A stretch of 64,000 bases of DNA, from assembly GCF_020520425.1 (NCBI RefSeq), contig NC_079487.1:65836398-65900397 (forward strand). The letters are read 5' to 3'. Below are positions 1 through 11,599 of this stretch, piece by piece; the first letter of the stretch is position 1, and the number at the start of each line of letters is the position of its first letter. The DNA comes from Spinacia oleracea (Eukaryota > Streptophyta > Magnoliopsida > Caryophyllales > Amaranthaceae). The position numbers and the translations under genes are program-made. Below the pieces are notes generated by a model. It saw nothing but the letters and a program-made list of their open reading frames with translations, was not told the DNA's origin and made no database searches.

Positions 1-1583
1 AACATTTTCAAGCCCACCAAAGCGTTCAGCTAGATTAGCCCTGACTTGTGATACCGGTGCCCCAGATTCGTACCTAGATATTAATCCTTCCTTAAAGTAG
101 TCACTAGCAGTAGCCATTCGATATTCTTTCACGCCCTTCCACTTGCTTGGTGTAGGCTGGTGGTTCAAGTGTTCTAGCACAACCTTCCTAACTTCCCATT
201 CATTGTCCCCGTTAACACTAGCGTACAACATGGCGGTACAATGACACTTCTTTGATTTACGATTCAACTTACATGGTGGATCGGGTACTGAGCTACCACC
301 CAATTCCATATTATTTGCTCTTTTCTTTGCCTCCCTTTTCTGTCTCATGTAAGGGTCACCATAACACTCACACCTCCATGTCGTACCCCTCCTTTCCTTC
401 ACTTTATTATATGTAGCTTGCGGCCTACACACACCAAATCCCTGTTATTTTGCATATCTCTTGTAATACTCCTCAACATCCTCCCAACTTCCAAAAATAA
501 GCCCTTCGGTTGGGGGGGGGGGGGGGGAACTACTTCCTCGTTTGTGACAGTATAGGAAGTACCTCCAACCTCGTTGGGTCTATCACCGAGTACGGCGTGT
601 TCAAGAGTGCAAAGGAGTCCTTCCTCTGAATTAGTCATGCTATTCTGAATCCTACTATTAGGGGTTACATTACATGATTGGATTGAAGTACGGGGAGAGA
701 TTCCAAAAAAGTTGTCGTCTACGCTCCTACAATTTGTAGTGCGGCTTGGGGTGACAAATGATGAGGTATCTGAAGAAACAACACCCGACCTAACGGTTGA
801 TTGGAGTTCTACAATGTCAATTAATCCCTTTCCACAACTATCCCCGTGATGACCAATAATACCACAAGGGATTTGGTGTAAGGTTACACTTGAATCTTGT
901 CCTTCGCCCAATCCGACAGAACATCCTTGAGGTTCTACATTAACACCACCACCCCTGTATATGGCCTAGATTTTAAAATATTTTAATTATTATAACAGTC
1001 AATTAACACAAACACTACTGTCTTTATTAACATCCTAACAATCTGATTAACATCATAACAATTTTTAATTCAATCACTCAAAAACTTAGTACAAACAAAC
1101 TCTTCCACATAATATTAGCCGAAATTAAATATTACCAACAGTGGCAACAAATCTGTTTTATTACAACATATTAATGTAATTAATTTAACCCTACTACATT
1201 TAACAAAACTAAACCTAGGACCTTCAAAAATTCATGATACCGACAGAAAGATTATTAAATACTAATTATGTAAGAAAACACAACACTAATTAATTAAGAA
1301 TTATGTAAGAAAACACAAATTCCGTGATTGTCGGGATTCCCTAATTATTAATTGTGTAATAAAACAAATCTAATTACTGTTCACTTTCTTCCCCACAATC
1401 ACGCGGTACTCCCAACACAGGAACACAACATAACCCATTTTCCACATGAAAAACAAATTTCCAAAACCTTGCAATACCCAACAAAAATCGCCCCCAATAT
1501 TTGGAAACATAAAAAAATTCAATTACCTCGTCAAAACCAGGTCCTGCACCATCACTCGCAAATTGTGAATTTTTTCCAGACAT
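1..1583 (-). pseudogene. FAR1-related (FHY3/FAR1-type) gene, 5' part, broken
   Basis: Minus-strand gene whose 3' part lies outside the window. A plausible first coding exon runs from an ATG at 1581-1583 to a GT donor (exon end 1527). Intron 966-1526 ends in CTAG, and exon 2 runs from 965 leftwards in phase. About residues 180 onward form a FAR1 DNA-binding (WRKY-GCM1-like zinc finger) domain: EEYYKRYAK, GFGVCRPQATYNK, RRGTTWRCECYGDP, KKCHCTAMLYASVN and VVLEHLNHQPTPSK, with the Cys and His ligands present. FAR1 proteins are MULE-transposase-derived transcription factors of light signalling; many close relatives are themselves mobile-element proteins. Two lesions are visible. A run of G at about 510-528 puts the N-terminal Pro run and the FAR1 domain in different frames, and there is an in-frame TAA at 445-447 between YAK and QGFG. 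The homopolymer could be an assembly error; the stop codon is independent of it. Confidence 0.72.
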
Positions 1584-1871
1584 TTGCTGTGCAGTGGAGT
1601 AGATCAAAGTAGTGAAGCTTGCTACATTAGGGTTTGTCAAAATCTTCTTGAAATTCGAGGAGGACTCACTCAAATGAGAAAAGGGAAATTTGAAGAATTG
1701 GATTTGAATTTCAAACAAAAGTGAGTTAACGGGAGTTCACTTCGTTAGATGTTCGTCAACTAACGGGACAAATCCATCCTAAATTATTTCTCCTTTATTT
1801 TTTATTATAACTAAGTTTATTTCATTTTTCTTTTTTATAAACAAGAAAATTGAGATCCGGCATACCGATTA

Positions 1872-2194
1872 CACAAATTTTTATTTACAATGGTTGTACA
1901 ATAATTATTGTACAACGGAGTAAAAGTTAACTCAAAATGCTTAAAAGTTATGCTTATATATGTAAAAGTTATCTAATTTTTAGTGATAAATTTTTTATTT
2001 TAATAAAACTTATTTCTTCAAAATCTCTAATAATGTATAAAATTAATCATTTAATCCTTAAAAATGTTTATCTATCAACATTTTTTACTCATATAAAAGT
2101 TAATCAAAACTAGGTTAAAGTTACAAAAAAATGGGTTAAAGTTATTTTGGTGTACAATAAATTTATTGTACACCTTGTGCGCGCAAGACTTTTT
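1872..2194. mobile_element. MITE, Mutator-like, with 10-bp target duplication
   Basis: A 323-bp AT-rich segment is flanked by the identical 10-mer ataccgatta at 1862-1871 and 2195-2204. A 9-11 bp duplication is typical of MULE insertions. Near each end lies a perfect palindrome (24 bp at 1893-1916; 26 bp at 2149-2174) sharing the core TGTACAATAA...TTATTGTACA, so the subterminal regions are inverted repeats of each other. No coding capacity. The extreme ends do not match well as TIRs, so the superfamily is inferred mainly from the duplication length. Confidence 0.6.
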
Positions 2195-2239
2195 ATACCG
2201 ATTATACCCCGCTTAACGCCCCTGGTTAATCAAGAAGAT

Positions 2240-2560
2240 CAACTCCTCCAAAGATGGTAATGTACATAAAGGTAAAACCTTCAAACTCATTTTCCCTCCA
2301 TTACCTTTCAGTCCCTCAGTCCTCCCACTCCAACAGGACCTTACTCTTCATGAGTTTTCTCTCTCCGGCAGAATGACCGCTCTCTCCTCATTCCACCACC
2401 ATATGATGTCACTCTCCGCCGCGCTCTCTGCTCGGTTACTGTCTCTATCTTTCTATCACCAATCCGACACCGGCGGAGGAGAATCTCGTACCGTCATATC
2501 CTACCACCACCACCCCTCATTTTATGCAATTGGAAGGTTAGGGTCTTATTCTTACTGTTA
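2240..2560 (+). other. Resistance-gene-flank-like 5' relic (promoter/leader)
   Basis: This stretch shares an exact block of about 32 bp (2276-2307) with 54719-54751, and both are followed by pyrimidine-rich CTCTCTC leader sequence and GGCAGAA before an ATG. At the second copy a TATAAAAG box lies just upstream. The ATG at 2373 opens only a 62-codon, low-complexity frame. I read this as a duplicated promoter/5' leader whose gene body has been lost; the gene identity is inferred from the 3' flank copies described separately. Confidence 0.35.
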
Positions 2561-3289
2561 ATAATCAATTTGAAATTTGAATTATTCGTCCCTAGTTTCT
2601 TTCTTCACCTGGTGATCAATGGTGTCTGTAACGTGATATTGATTGATGAATTAGCAAACTCAAAAATCATCAAATTCGTATATGAACTTTAATTATTTTG
2701 TTGCAATAGCTTTTTTTTTTTCGTTGAATTTATATGTATGAGAATATGAGATATGTCAAGATATAGTTAATTTAGAGGCTGATTTGGAGGAAATACTGTT
2801 ATTTAGAGGTGAAAAGCATGGTAATCATTCATGGATACTTAAGATTCTTTGAATCTATGTAATGTTTATATATTTGGATTTGATGATATCGGGAGTAATA
2901 GTGATGAGGATGAAGATGTAAGAAAGGCCAATGAAAATACCATGATTTCAAGTGGTTCGTCCCAAGATTTCAATAAGTAGCAGAATTAGAGTACAATATT
3001 TCTTGATTCTAGGAGAAATGGAGAATTAGGTAGAGAATTTATTTGCTCGATCGGTTGTTGTTGGTCAATTGTTCGATTCTTTAGAACAATAAAAAAGATG
3101 CAGTGAATTTTTATTCCATATCTAGAAATCAATAATTTTAAGTTAAGAGGCTGATTTGGCGAAGTATTTGGTTGAGTGCATAAGAAAGCAAGAATGCAAA
3201 TTTCCATGGAGGTTAAGTGCAATAAAAACAATGGAGAATCCTTCATTTCAAAGTGTAAAGTATAATGGCCCCTCTTTCGAGTAATTGTG

Positions 3290-3480
3290 TAGGAGACATC
3301 GACACACTCGATGTCTCGATCGTCCACACCTTCTGGGTTTGTGAGCAACCTCATACAAGATCTCATATGACTATGAGAGCAATGCCTTGACAGTCCATGC
3401 TATAGTACAAGTGATTAAAGACCGGTTTAACTACACCGTTTCTTACAAGATGGTTAGCAAAGCAGAAGGCAGTAACCAAT
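3290..3480 (+). pseudogene. Mutator-like transposase fragment
   Basis: The plus-strand frame from 3387 reads VHAIVQVIKDRFNYTVSYKM, which resembles the conserved N-terminal segment of plant MULE transposases that precedes the transposase core (the usual continuation is KKAWKAKQKA). Upstream, the sequence is broken by stops and frame changes, and the rest of the transposase is absent. It is a short relic in a region otherwise lacking coding signal. Confidence 0.45.
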
Positions 3481-3739
3481 GTATCAGCCTATCAGGTGAT
3501 TGCAATACGCGAGTATTAAAAGTATCAAATCATAAACCTGCTCATCATCAAAAGAAACATTTTTACATCTTTTGATTAGTTTGTAAACTTGGATTAGTTA
3601 GTGACTTTAAATTGTTAAAGTAGACTAATTGTACACTATAGTGCTTTGATACAGACGTGAAGTAGTGAATTATCTAAACAAGAAAAAAGAGGCCTGAAGT
3701 TGTACTTTTGCTTTGCCATTCAATATTTTGTTAAACTAG

Positions 3740-4440
3740 TGTACTCTGTTCAGTGATTTCTTTTTCGTATTTCGTCTAATGCCATGTTGCCCTTCTGTAT
3801 CTGCATCAATGCGTGTTTCTCATTTGTCATTAGTAAGTGTTTAGCAAGGGATTAGGATTCTATGTGGTCATTAATGCATGCTTTCAGTGCCATGCTAACA
3901 GAGGCATGTATCCCGAGGTTCAGTTGTGAGTAAAAAAAATGCACTAAATTTGTAAGAATGAAAGTAAGATAATTCAATTGTTTCATATTCCTCATTTCCT
4001 TCTACTGTATCCTGACTTGCTGGAGATGTATACATTTGTAGTTTGTTTCTGAAAATTTGCTTTGATGCAGTGGCATGCTGAACTTGTATTTGTCTATTTC
4101 TATGCATTCCCTTCTTTCCAGCATGTGTTTGTTAAGCCTTTAGATTCTTTAGAATAGCCATTGGCTTGCTACTGTGGTATATCAAATTCCAGCCTACGTT
4201 GTCAGTGTATCTGAGCCATTTGCTACCATCATCGAGATTGAGTTGAATCTTGATGTTGTTCATTGACAACTTGGATGGCAGGTGTTCTGTAGATCCATAT
4301 TGCACCACTCTCCAGAACCAGATTAATTGCAGGGCTACTGGCCACTTTAAACAGGCTAATTAAATTTGCTGTAAGTTGGGTTCATAAGTTTATCAGTAAT
4401 GTGTATTTTGCTGTTTGTTTTTCTCATCTGCATATTAACA
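3740..4440 (+). repeat. Copy of the CNL-gene 3' flank
   Basis: Blocks here recur in the same order downstream of the CNL pseudogene (about 29480-30030), and partly again at 54880-55150. Shared pieces include TTTCTCATTTGTCATTAGTAAGTG, which resembles the 29526 region. Others are a GATGCA-GCATGCTGAA segment, a TTGGATGGCAGG segment at about 4270, and GGGCTACTGGCCA at 4333, which resembles AAGGCTACTGGACA at 29949. Identity is clearly partial. Together with the 2.2-kb segment this suggests an old resistance-gene copy whose coding part has been deleted. Confidence 0.4.
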
Positions 4441-4690
4441 GGTCGCTCCTTGTCACTCTAATGCATCAGTTTCTCAAGAATTATTAGGGTGCAGAATCTT
4501 CAGAATTTGGCATTAGTGCAAACTCTGCTTCCCACTGAATATGAGAGATGTTTCTTTCTTTCCTTTCAAATGGGAGGTAAACCTACTGCCTATAAGCCAA
4601 TTGAATTTATATTTTTCTTTAATTATAATATCATACTCCTTTCTAAAATACTCCTTTAATTAATTTATATTTATATTCTAAAATACTCTT

Positions 4691-4713
4691 TTCTTTCTTT
4701 CTTTCTTTCTTTG
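4691..4713. repeat. (CTTT)n microsatellite
   Basis: Five consecutive CTTT units lie within a T/A-rich stretch. Confidence 0.85.
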
Positions 4714-5556
4714 GTTTTAGAGTGAACTTTGATGATGCATTTCCTGAGACTGGTTCATGTTCATTTACCATAACTTGATTTTTAGTTCTTATGGATTCGA
4801 GCGGAACGTGATATCTTGTCCTGGTTTAGATGATGTTGCATTTTGAAGTCACCCCAATCATGATTAGCATAGATTTTTGTCCTAGTTGCTCATTAAAACT
4901 CCAAACCACTCTCTGTGCTTCTACATACACCGACACCGTTACATCAGCATTACCCAAATGCTTATTAGAGAGGCTCCCTCCTTGGGGTGAGTTGAAGGAA
5001 GTCAGATGTATGTAGTCTTGCCCTTGCTTGTGATCATATAAAGCATCATCAGAATTCAAACACTCATCCTGTCATCCATTTAGAATTACTGGAAGTCCTA
5101 CAACCTATTTTGGATTTAATTATTTTACTGATCTGAAACTCTTGGAAGACTAAGACATTTGACAGCAAAAATATTGGTTGCATAAAGGATAGCTAAAGAC
5201 AATGATTTTGTGTCACATGAAAGGTCTAACCTTTAGACAACTAAAATATCTAATTTTACTAACTAAAGGAATACGTAACCCTAATTTATTTACTTTTTAT
5301 TATCAATTTTCCGCTATCAATAGTTATACTAAAGAGTACTCCGTAATGTAAATAGGGACACAAGTCAACTAGGTTCACGGAAGGAGCAGTACACATTTTT
5401 TGTTGTTCCCTTGAAATCTCACTGTGTAAAACGGTTGACTGCCCTTTTTTTTATTTTATTACTGCATCTCAACATATTCAAACCCCAGATTCCTTCACTT
5501 GGATATTTTTGGCATAACCCAGATCCCTTTTCACATTATCCTCAACCTTACTTTCA
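4714..5556 (+). other. Displaced upstream region of the CNL gene
   Basis: No convincing ORF is present. Because the Helitron at 5557-13655 inserted between the A at 5556 and the T at 13656, this stretch was originally contiguous with the CNL leader, so it should hold the original promoter. A W-box core (GGTTGACTG, about 5432) is present; WRKY binding to it is expected from known motif preference, not shown here. Confidence 0.4.
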
Positions 5557-5560
5557 CTAG

Positions 5561-5590
5561 TTGTTGGCCGACGCGCTAACGCGCGCCGTC
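5561..5590 (-). repeat. Helitron 3'-terminal hairpin
   Basis: On the plus strand, 5570-5590 folds as GACGCGC/GCGC(C)GTC: a seven-base-pair stem with one bulged base and a TAACGC loop. It is separated by 9 nt from the terminal CTAG. A hairpin 10-12 nt before CTRR is the canonical Helitron terminator. Confidence 0.8.
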
Positions 5591-5716
5591 CTCCAAGTTA
5601 GCAAAATAAAAAAATGTTAAATTATTAGTCATAATAATTACAATTTGAAAGTCACTTTACAAGAAAAAACACTTACTACATATGAAATCGAAAAGTGTAT
5701 TAAATACGTTTTTCAT

Positions 5717-5845
5717 TTACGAATTAGACGACATAGAATGAACTACTTGCGTAATGCCTTCAGAAAGTTGTAGTTGCTTGTTACCTTCCCAAACCATGTA
5801 AGGAAGCCATTCAGATGTTTTAAATACTCGCCTGGGTGTTTTTTG
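5717..5845 (-). pseudogene. Captured exon-like fragment, unrecognised (3' exon)
   Basis: The minus-strand frame reads RRVFKTSEWLPYMVWEGNKQ and ends in a TAA stop at about 5717. It looks like a terminal exon by composition, and lies close to the Helitron 3' end in the same orientation as the other captured pieces. I do not recognise the protein family. Confidence 0.25.
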
Positions 5846-6730
5846 TGTCTCTAGATGACAATATAAAATTATTCTTCTCCCTTCGCTGGTGGACAGGGGC
5901 TTATATAGCAGGTGACAAAGCCTCGTTTCTTGCAATAATCAAGGTATCCAACCTAAGAGAAAGAATAAGACAGAATAGCAAGCATAAAACAACTCAACAA
6001 GCCTACTACCTCAAAAACAAGCAGCTGTCGCGACTATTTCCCCACTTCTCTATTTCGTGTGGACCTCACAAACACGAAGTCATGCTAAACAGTTTCATAT
6101 GCCTTATGATCAACCACTATACCGATAAATAATGCCAGACTTTAAGGAAGCCAACGAAAAGAGCATTAATAAGCAATACACAAACTTGTAAACAGCACAA
6201 TTCAGAAGCAAAATTTTGGAGGAACTCATTTGCTGTGGGTAATTTATATTTCAGACTATAATATGCTTTAAATAACCAACTAAAAGTAAAAGAAAAGTAC
6301 CTTTAAGTGGTCAAGTTTAGCATTTACTGGTACTTTTGAAGATCTTGCAAATAATAGATACTTTTGATACTTTAATTCTTCATCATTGGGGTGTTGCGAC
6401 GACTTCAAGGATCAGTACCAGTAATTGAAGTTTCTTCTTCCTCCTTTTCTTCAGTATTGTTGTTCTTTCTGTATGATTGAGCTTTGTAATTGCTGAAATG
6501 CAGATTCGATGTACACAAGGTTAACAATGATTTGATGAAAATTCAACCAGAAATTGAACAGAAATGACAGTCGTTTTCCCACTCTTTCGCATGAATTTAA
6601 TTACCTGTTCTTCTCTCCGAATTCATCCAGGGAACTGAAGAAATTGATCGATTTTGAGGTAAACAGCTGTAATAATTGAAGAAATTTAAACATAATTAGT
6701 CGGATTTTAATTCAGAAATGCTATGAATTT

Positions 6731-6990
6731 GTTAGCCAAAAATTGATTTAACAAAAAAAGCTTCAAATTTTCTAATTGTTCAATCGTCCAAATAAGCCAC
6801 ACATTTTAATCATTTTGAAGATTATTACAGGTTTTAACTCTTCAAATTCCGAAAATTGTTAGCCAAAAATTGATTTAACAAAAACAGCTTCAAATTTTCC
6901 AATTGTTCAATCGTCCAAATAACCCACACATTTTAATCGTTTTGATGATTATTACAGGTTTTGTTACAGGTTTAAACTTTTTAAATTCCG
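6731..6990. repeat. Tandem duplication, ~127-bp unit (2 copies)
   Basis: The segment starting GTTAGCCAAAAATTGATTT at 6731 recurs at 6858 with a few substitutions. The second copy has a small TTTTGTTACAGG expansion near its end. It is inside the Helitron. Confidence 0.85.
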
Positions 6991-8036
6991 AATATGAAAT
7001 AAATCCTAATTACAGACGATCGATCAAGTACTCCCAACCAATCAACTTCAGACCACCATTACTAATTACAGGCTGAATTATTAAAAGAAAGAGAAAGAAT
7101 TACCTTGATGAAACCAATTTCCTGATGATCCAAGGATACTGAAAAGGAGAGAAAAGTTAAGGGGGCGGAGGAGAGATGACAGGTAGGGTTCGCAAATGGA
7201 AGGGATGAAATCTCAGAGAAAGCAAAGAGAGGCAGCAGATCTTGTCAGTAGGGAAAAGAGAAATGGTTTGCTGCTCATAATAGGTTATAGTTTAAAAGCA
7301 GATTGAAGAAGATGGGTGTTTGTAATGCCGAGGAGCATGCAATTTGCGCCCCTAGCTGTGAGGACAGAACTCACATGTGATTTGGCTATCAATTACAAAA
7401 GCTTTTCCTTAAGCAAATGTTACATGAAGTACGCATAAGCCTCATTATTTGACCAAATTAGGTAAATTCAAAGCTCAAGTCAAAATACAGATTAAAATAT
7501 ATGGTACACCAGCTCAGAACCTTGAATAGCCAAAGAACATAATGAGAAAACACTTACTCAAAGCTTGGGCATCAGTCATCCTCTTCCTGTAGTCCCTGTT
7601 AAGCATTCTTTTAGGTAGCAACGCGCTACTGGGAACACAACATCAAGTCCATGCCACCTACCAGTTTCTGCAGCACACACCTGCTTTACGCGTTTTTTGT
7701 AGATTTACTGTTAGGATTCTTACAACGATGTTTGCTGTAACTTCTGAAATTGTTGTGATGATATTTTCCCATAGATGTTTTTTCCCACAGTAGAAACTTA
7801 ACCGAATTTGTGTGTTGCCAGTGAATTGGCTCGGCAGACTTTACTTGCATCTTTCTAGGTGATCTTGGAAAGACTATCAGAAAGAAGTCAACTGCCTGTT
7901 GCTGATAGATATTTAATGCTGGTGGTACCTGTTAGTCAAAGTTAAAGAATCATGTAAGAACGCGTTCAACTTTGCGAAAGAAAACTTTATTGGTAAATGT
8001 TAGGAGTAGCAAGCTAAGAAATCGAAAATGGCTAAC

Positions 8037-8309
8037 CTTTGGCCTAGGCTCTTTAGTTCTGTGGTTTTTAGGACTGGAGTAACAGGTGCCTTTAAACAAC
8101 TGATCTCCAAGCTCACACAAATGCTTCCCGAGTTCTGTTGGATTGAGTTTCGGTGATTTCTCTTTCCTCACCAAAACTGTGTCCTGCCCACCCTTGCCTC
8201 TCTCTATTGTCAAATTGCCCCTTCCTCTCTCTATTGTGAAATTGCCCCTGCCTCTCTCTACTACCAAATTGCCCCGGCCTCTCAAAGCTATCCCCGGCAC
8301 TTTGACAAG
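8037..8309 (-). pseudogene. Captured RG-rich exon fragment, unrecognised
   Basis: The minus-strand frame contains four imperfect repeats of the type ERGRGNFTI/ERGRGNLTI, then KLNPTELGKHLCELGDQLFK, ending at a plausible donor (CCAAAG/GTTAGC at 8037). RGRGN repeats suggest an RNA-binding RGG-like region, but I cannot name the source gene. Same orientation as the other captured fragments. Confidence 0.35.
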
Positions 8310-9002
8310 CATACACGTTGAAGTTCGATGGAAGGGAACTTAAGATACCAGGACCTCTTGCGACCTACTGATGGGGATGGACATTTTGGCCAGAGAATCC
8401 CGAACGATCTCTATGAACATCCTGAGTTTGAAAACATGTTCAGATTACAAAACCCCATTTCTGCTATAAAGGCAACAAAACAAACACACGGACGAATAGG
8501 ACACAGATGAAGCAAACAGAAAAAGAGTATTCGGAAACTTAAATCAACTCAGGGTCCCATAATTTTAAAATGTAGAGTGAACCAAATTTCTTTTTTATTC
8601 CACAGTTAAGAAGATTTTCACGCAAGTAACAACATGTAATTCTTGTTACCTTCCTCTATCAGCTTCTGACAACCAGATGGTTCGAGCTTTCCTTTCTTCT
8701 TGTTTGCCACCAGATTTTTTTCCAAAGAAATTGCTCAACCTCCCGCTCTATGTGAGTGACAATTAGCTAAACCAGAAATGTGCTTCCTTAATATAAGAAC
8801 CCGTTTTCAAAAGCTGACGCGATCTCCCTCAAATCTGCGAGAAAATTACAGAAATTCAGAACAATGGACAACACCAAACAAAACCCTAAAAATTGGACTG
8901 CAAAATAATTTTTAATTAAACAAATCCTAGATACCAGAGCTTATGCTCGAGTGTTCCAGAGACAAGATGTATTCAAGAAATCAACTAAAATCCCTAGATT
9001 AC

Positions 9003-9122
9003 CACAAATTGAGGCAATGCTTCAGCACTATACTCAAATTTCACAAATATAGTTAGAAATGTACTCTAAAATTGAGGCAAATGCTTCAGCACTATACTCA
9101 AATTTCACAAATATACTCAAAC
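9003..9122. repeat. Tandem duplication, ~65-bp unit
   Basis: The block ATTGAGGCAATGCTTCAGCA...TTTCACAAATATA appears twice (from about 9009 and about 9072). It lies inside the Helitron. Confidence 0.75.
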
Positions 9123-9666
9123 TTTTTGTCCCTAGATTACCACAAAAAATATCAGCACTATACACGTTAGAAGAAGCATGAGCTTTTTGGCTTTAGCCCG
9201 TCTTTCGTAAAGGGGTGACACGTCCTTCATATTTTTTAATATCATTTCTTTGCGAATAGAGAAAAAAAGAAGAAAAATCAGGTTGATCGCTTTGGCAACG
9301 TCAATGTGCTGACACTGAAACATAATGGGTCCTAACAATGGCAAGCTCCCACCAAATTTTGGATTCTAATTGGTTGGTATCACTACTAAGCATGGGATGT
9401 GGTATAGTGAAAGCTCAATAAAACTTGTTCAGCAAGTGAAGCTTAAAAGAGTACTCGGAGTATGATTTCCACTTGTCAGATAGGCAGAAGAAAAGTGCAC
9501 AAGTTAAAAACACTCCGGTTGACAGAATACCAACTTATAATAGCATCAAATGATTGAGCTTTTAGTGAAACAAATGCCAGAAATTGAAAGTAGAGAATCC
9601 CAGACAGCTATTATGCATTTAATGTTATTCCACAAACTGTATAGGAGAAAATATAGAGCAACTGAC

Positions 9667-9925
9667 CCAAATAACTGTCCCAGAATTTGGCAATGCTGAA
9701 TCATTCCCATTAATGGCAGATTGCAGCGTCTGGTGAAGAGGAGCAACTACCCCATGTCCTGCAGTTTCGAGAGTATTGCAGCTCTCTAGAGCCAACCCTT
9801 TTGGTAAGCCCTTCTTCTCCATGTATTCTTTCAGATTACGCACAATCGTCTTTGTTGGAGTTTTTGCAACTCCATGGAACTTCGTAAAACTTGTCACATG
9901 AACTGTAACTGCTGACAGTGCGGAC
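9667..9925 (-). pseudogene. Captured fragment of pyrrolidone-carboxylate peptidase gene
   Basis: The minus-strand frame reads VHVTSFTKFHGVAKTPTKTI, then VRNLKEYMEKKGLPKGLALE, SCNTLETAGHG and TVIW, ending at a donor (ATTTGG/GTCAGT, 9667). This matches the N-terminal exon of plant pyrrolidone-carboxylate peptidase (pyroglutamyl-peptidase I-like, family C15), recognised from the VTGFKKFHGV...NPTE...LKEY...GLPKG pattern. Only this exon is seen; catalytic Glu/Cys/His lie in later exons that are absent, and the frame is closed upstream by a TGA. Non-functional alone. Confidence 0.7.
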
Positions 9926-10715
9926 CTTGTGAACCCTCATCCAACAATCCAGATACTATATACCAAATCTTATACCACTAATATGAACTGCAATAAAATA
10001 TGCAACAAGAAAGATCAATCTAATAATTACATCAAAGTGAACACAGGATCCTGTTCTTGCTAATACATGAAATCATTTAAAAATTTAAAAAGAGCGGGAG
10101 ATGGAAAAATCATTTTAAAAAAAAGAGCGATAGACAGGGAAAAGAGGAAAGAAAACACATAAAAAACCCAACCCTAGATATCAAAATTATTAAAATGCAA
10201 ACAAAAATAGAAATTACACCTCTTGATCAAGATGTCTCGACGCGAGAAGAAAGCCTAGGACGATCAATGAGAAGCTCGTATTATCATCCTGAATAGAGGG
10301 TAAAATAAAAAGCAATCAGGTCAGTTACATGGACTTCGGTGATAAATAAAAGCTTGAAAACAATACAGGACATGAATAGGAAAGAGAACAAACCAGCTCT
10401 TTAGTTCTATTTAGGTGCTACAGATACCAATTTGGCAGCTCGAAATGTCCCTGAAAACATGAAATTTATATGCTTAGGAGAGTTCCCTTGTGTATGACGT
10501 GCATACAAGACAAATAATAATGAGAATTGTGACAGTGACTTGAGTTTTGAGTTATGTTAGGAGATAGGAAGAGAGAGATTTGAGTTATATTAAACAAAGA
10601 TCCTCAACACAAGGTACATACTGCTCAAAAGACACAGACAAGAACCTAGTATGACAAATCCTTTTATCTAAGTTTTTTTTTTTTGCAAATATCAAATAAG
10701 CTTCAAGTAAGTTAC

Positions 10716-11123
10716 CTGTCGGGATAATATAGTAGTGGCATCCAAATGAGGAAAAGTTGTAGCAGGAGGAGGATCTGTCGAATCATCAACAGGCACATAG
10801 ATAGCCTGGACAGAAGTAATAGAACCCTTATTGGTCGTTGTAATACACTCTTGTGGACCTCCAAGATCAGTATCCAAGGTAGGTTGGTAACCAACAGCCG
10901 AGGGAATACATCCAAGTAAAGCAGACACCTCTGAGTTAGCCTAGAATCAACAAAAAAAAAGGGTTTGCATAATCAAGAGGATCAATCCACGGAAGATTCA
11001 CAATGAGTAGAGAAGTTCTTTGACAGGAAACCATACTTGGGTAAAACGGAAAATGTTGTCAATAAAGAGCAGCACATCTTGTCCCTCAGCATTACGGAAG
11101 TTTGGAATTGATCCCGAAATCAT
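10716..11123 (-). pseudogene. Captured two-exon fragment of mitochondrial ATP synthase beta
   Basis: Exon A (11123-11037) reads NFRNAEGQDVLLFIDNIFRF-TQ. The intron starts GT at 11036. Exon B (10940-10716, 75 codons) reads [20 protein letters not shown]...[15 protein letters not shown]...[11 protein letters not shown] and ends at a GT donor. Both exons are the catalytic-core region of F1 beta, including the Walker B LLFIDNIFRF, with the phase 0 boundary kept. Arg-to-Cys changes in the GRIPSAVG and QERITTT segments, together with the missing P-loop and C-terminal exons, show it is a relic. Introns are retained, so it was not captured through RNA. Confidence 0.88.
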
Positions 11124-11599
11124 CTGTACATCAGGAAAAAGAGATTCTGACAAAAACCTGAGAATTGCTACTGTCAAAACCCAGAAGTTAAGCATGCTTA
11201 GTGACGACTAACAGAAGACCGTTTCACAAAGTCTTGTTGAGGAATAGGAGTACACGGGCATAATAGTATATAAGAAGGTCTCATACTAACTTAATGTAAG
11301 ATGTGGATAGCATAATATGTACAAGGGATGACAATTTTTTTCCTTTTTCTGGTTTCAAATCATAGCAGTATATACGCAACAATCCCACCCGAGACTTAAT
11401 CAAATATTCATTTTTTTTTTACTATTCTAGCTGATCATCCAGAAAAGATACGGAGACCGTAGGTTCTGAATGCAAAGTTACCTAAGGTTAACTTCTGCAC
11501 ATAAGCAGGAAAAGATAACTGAATCTCCTTACTGAAATCAACGAGGACCAGATTAAAATATACAACACCTTAGCAGAATAAGCTAAAAAATCAGGTTAC

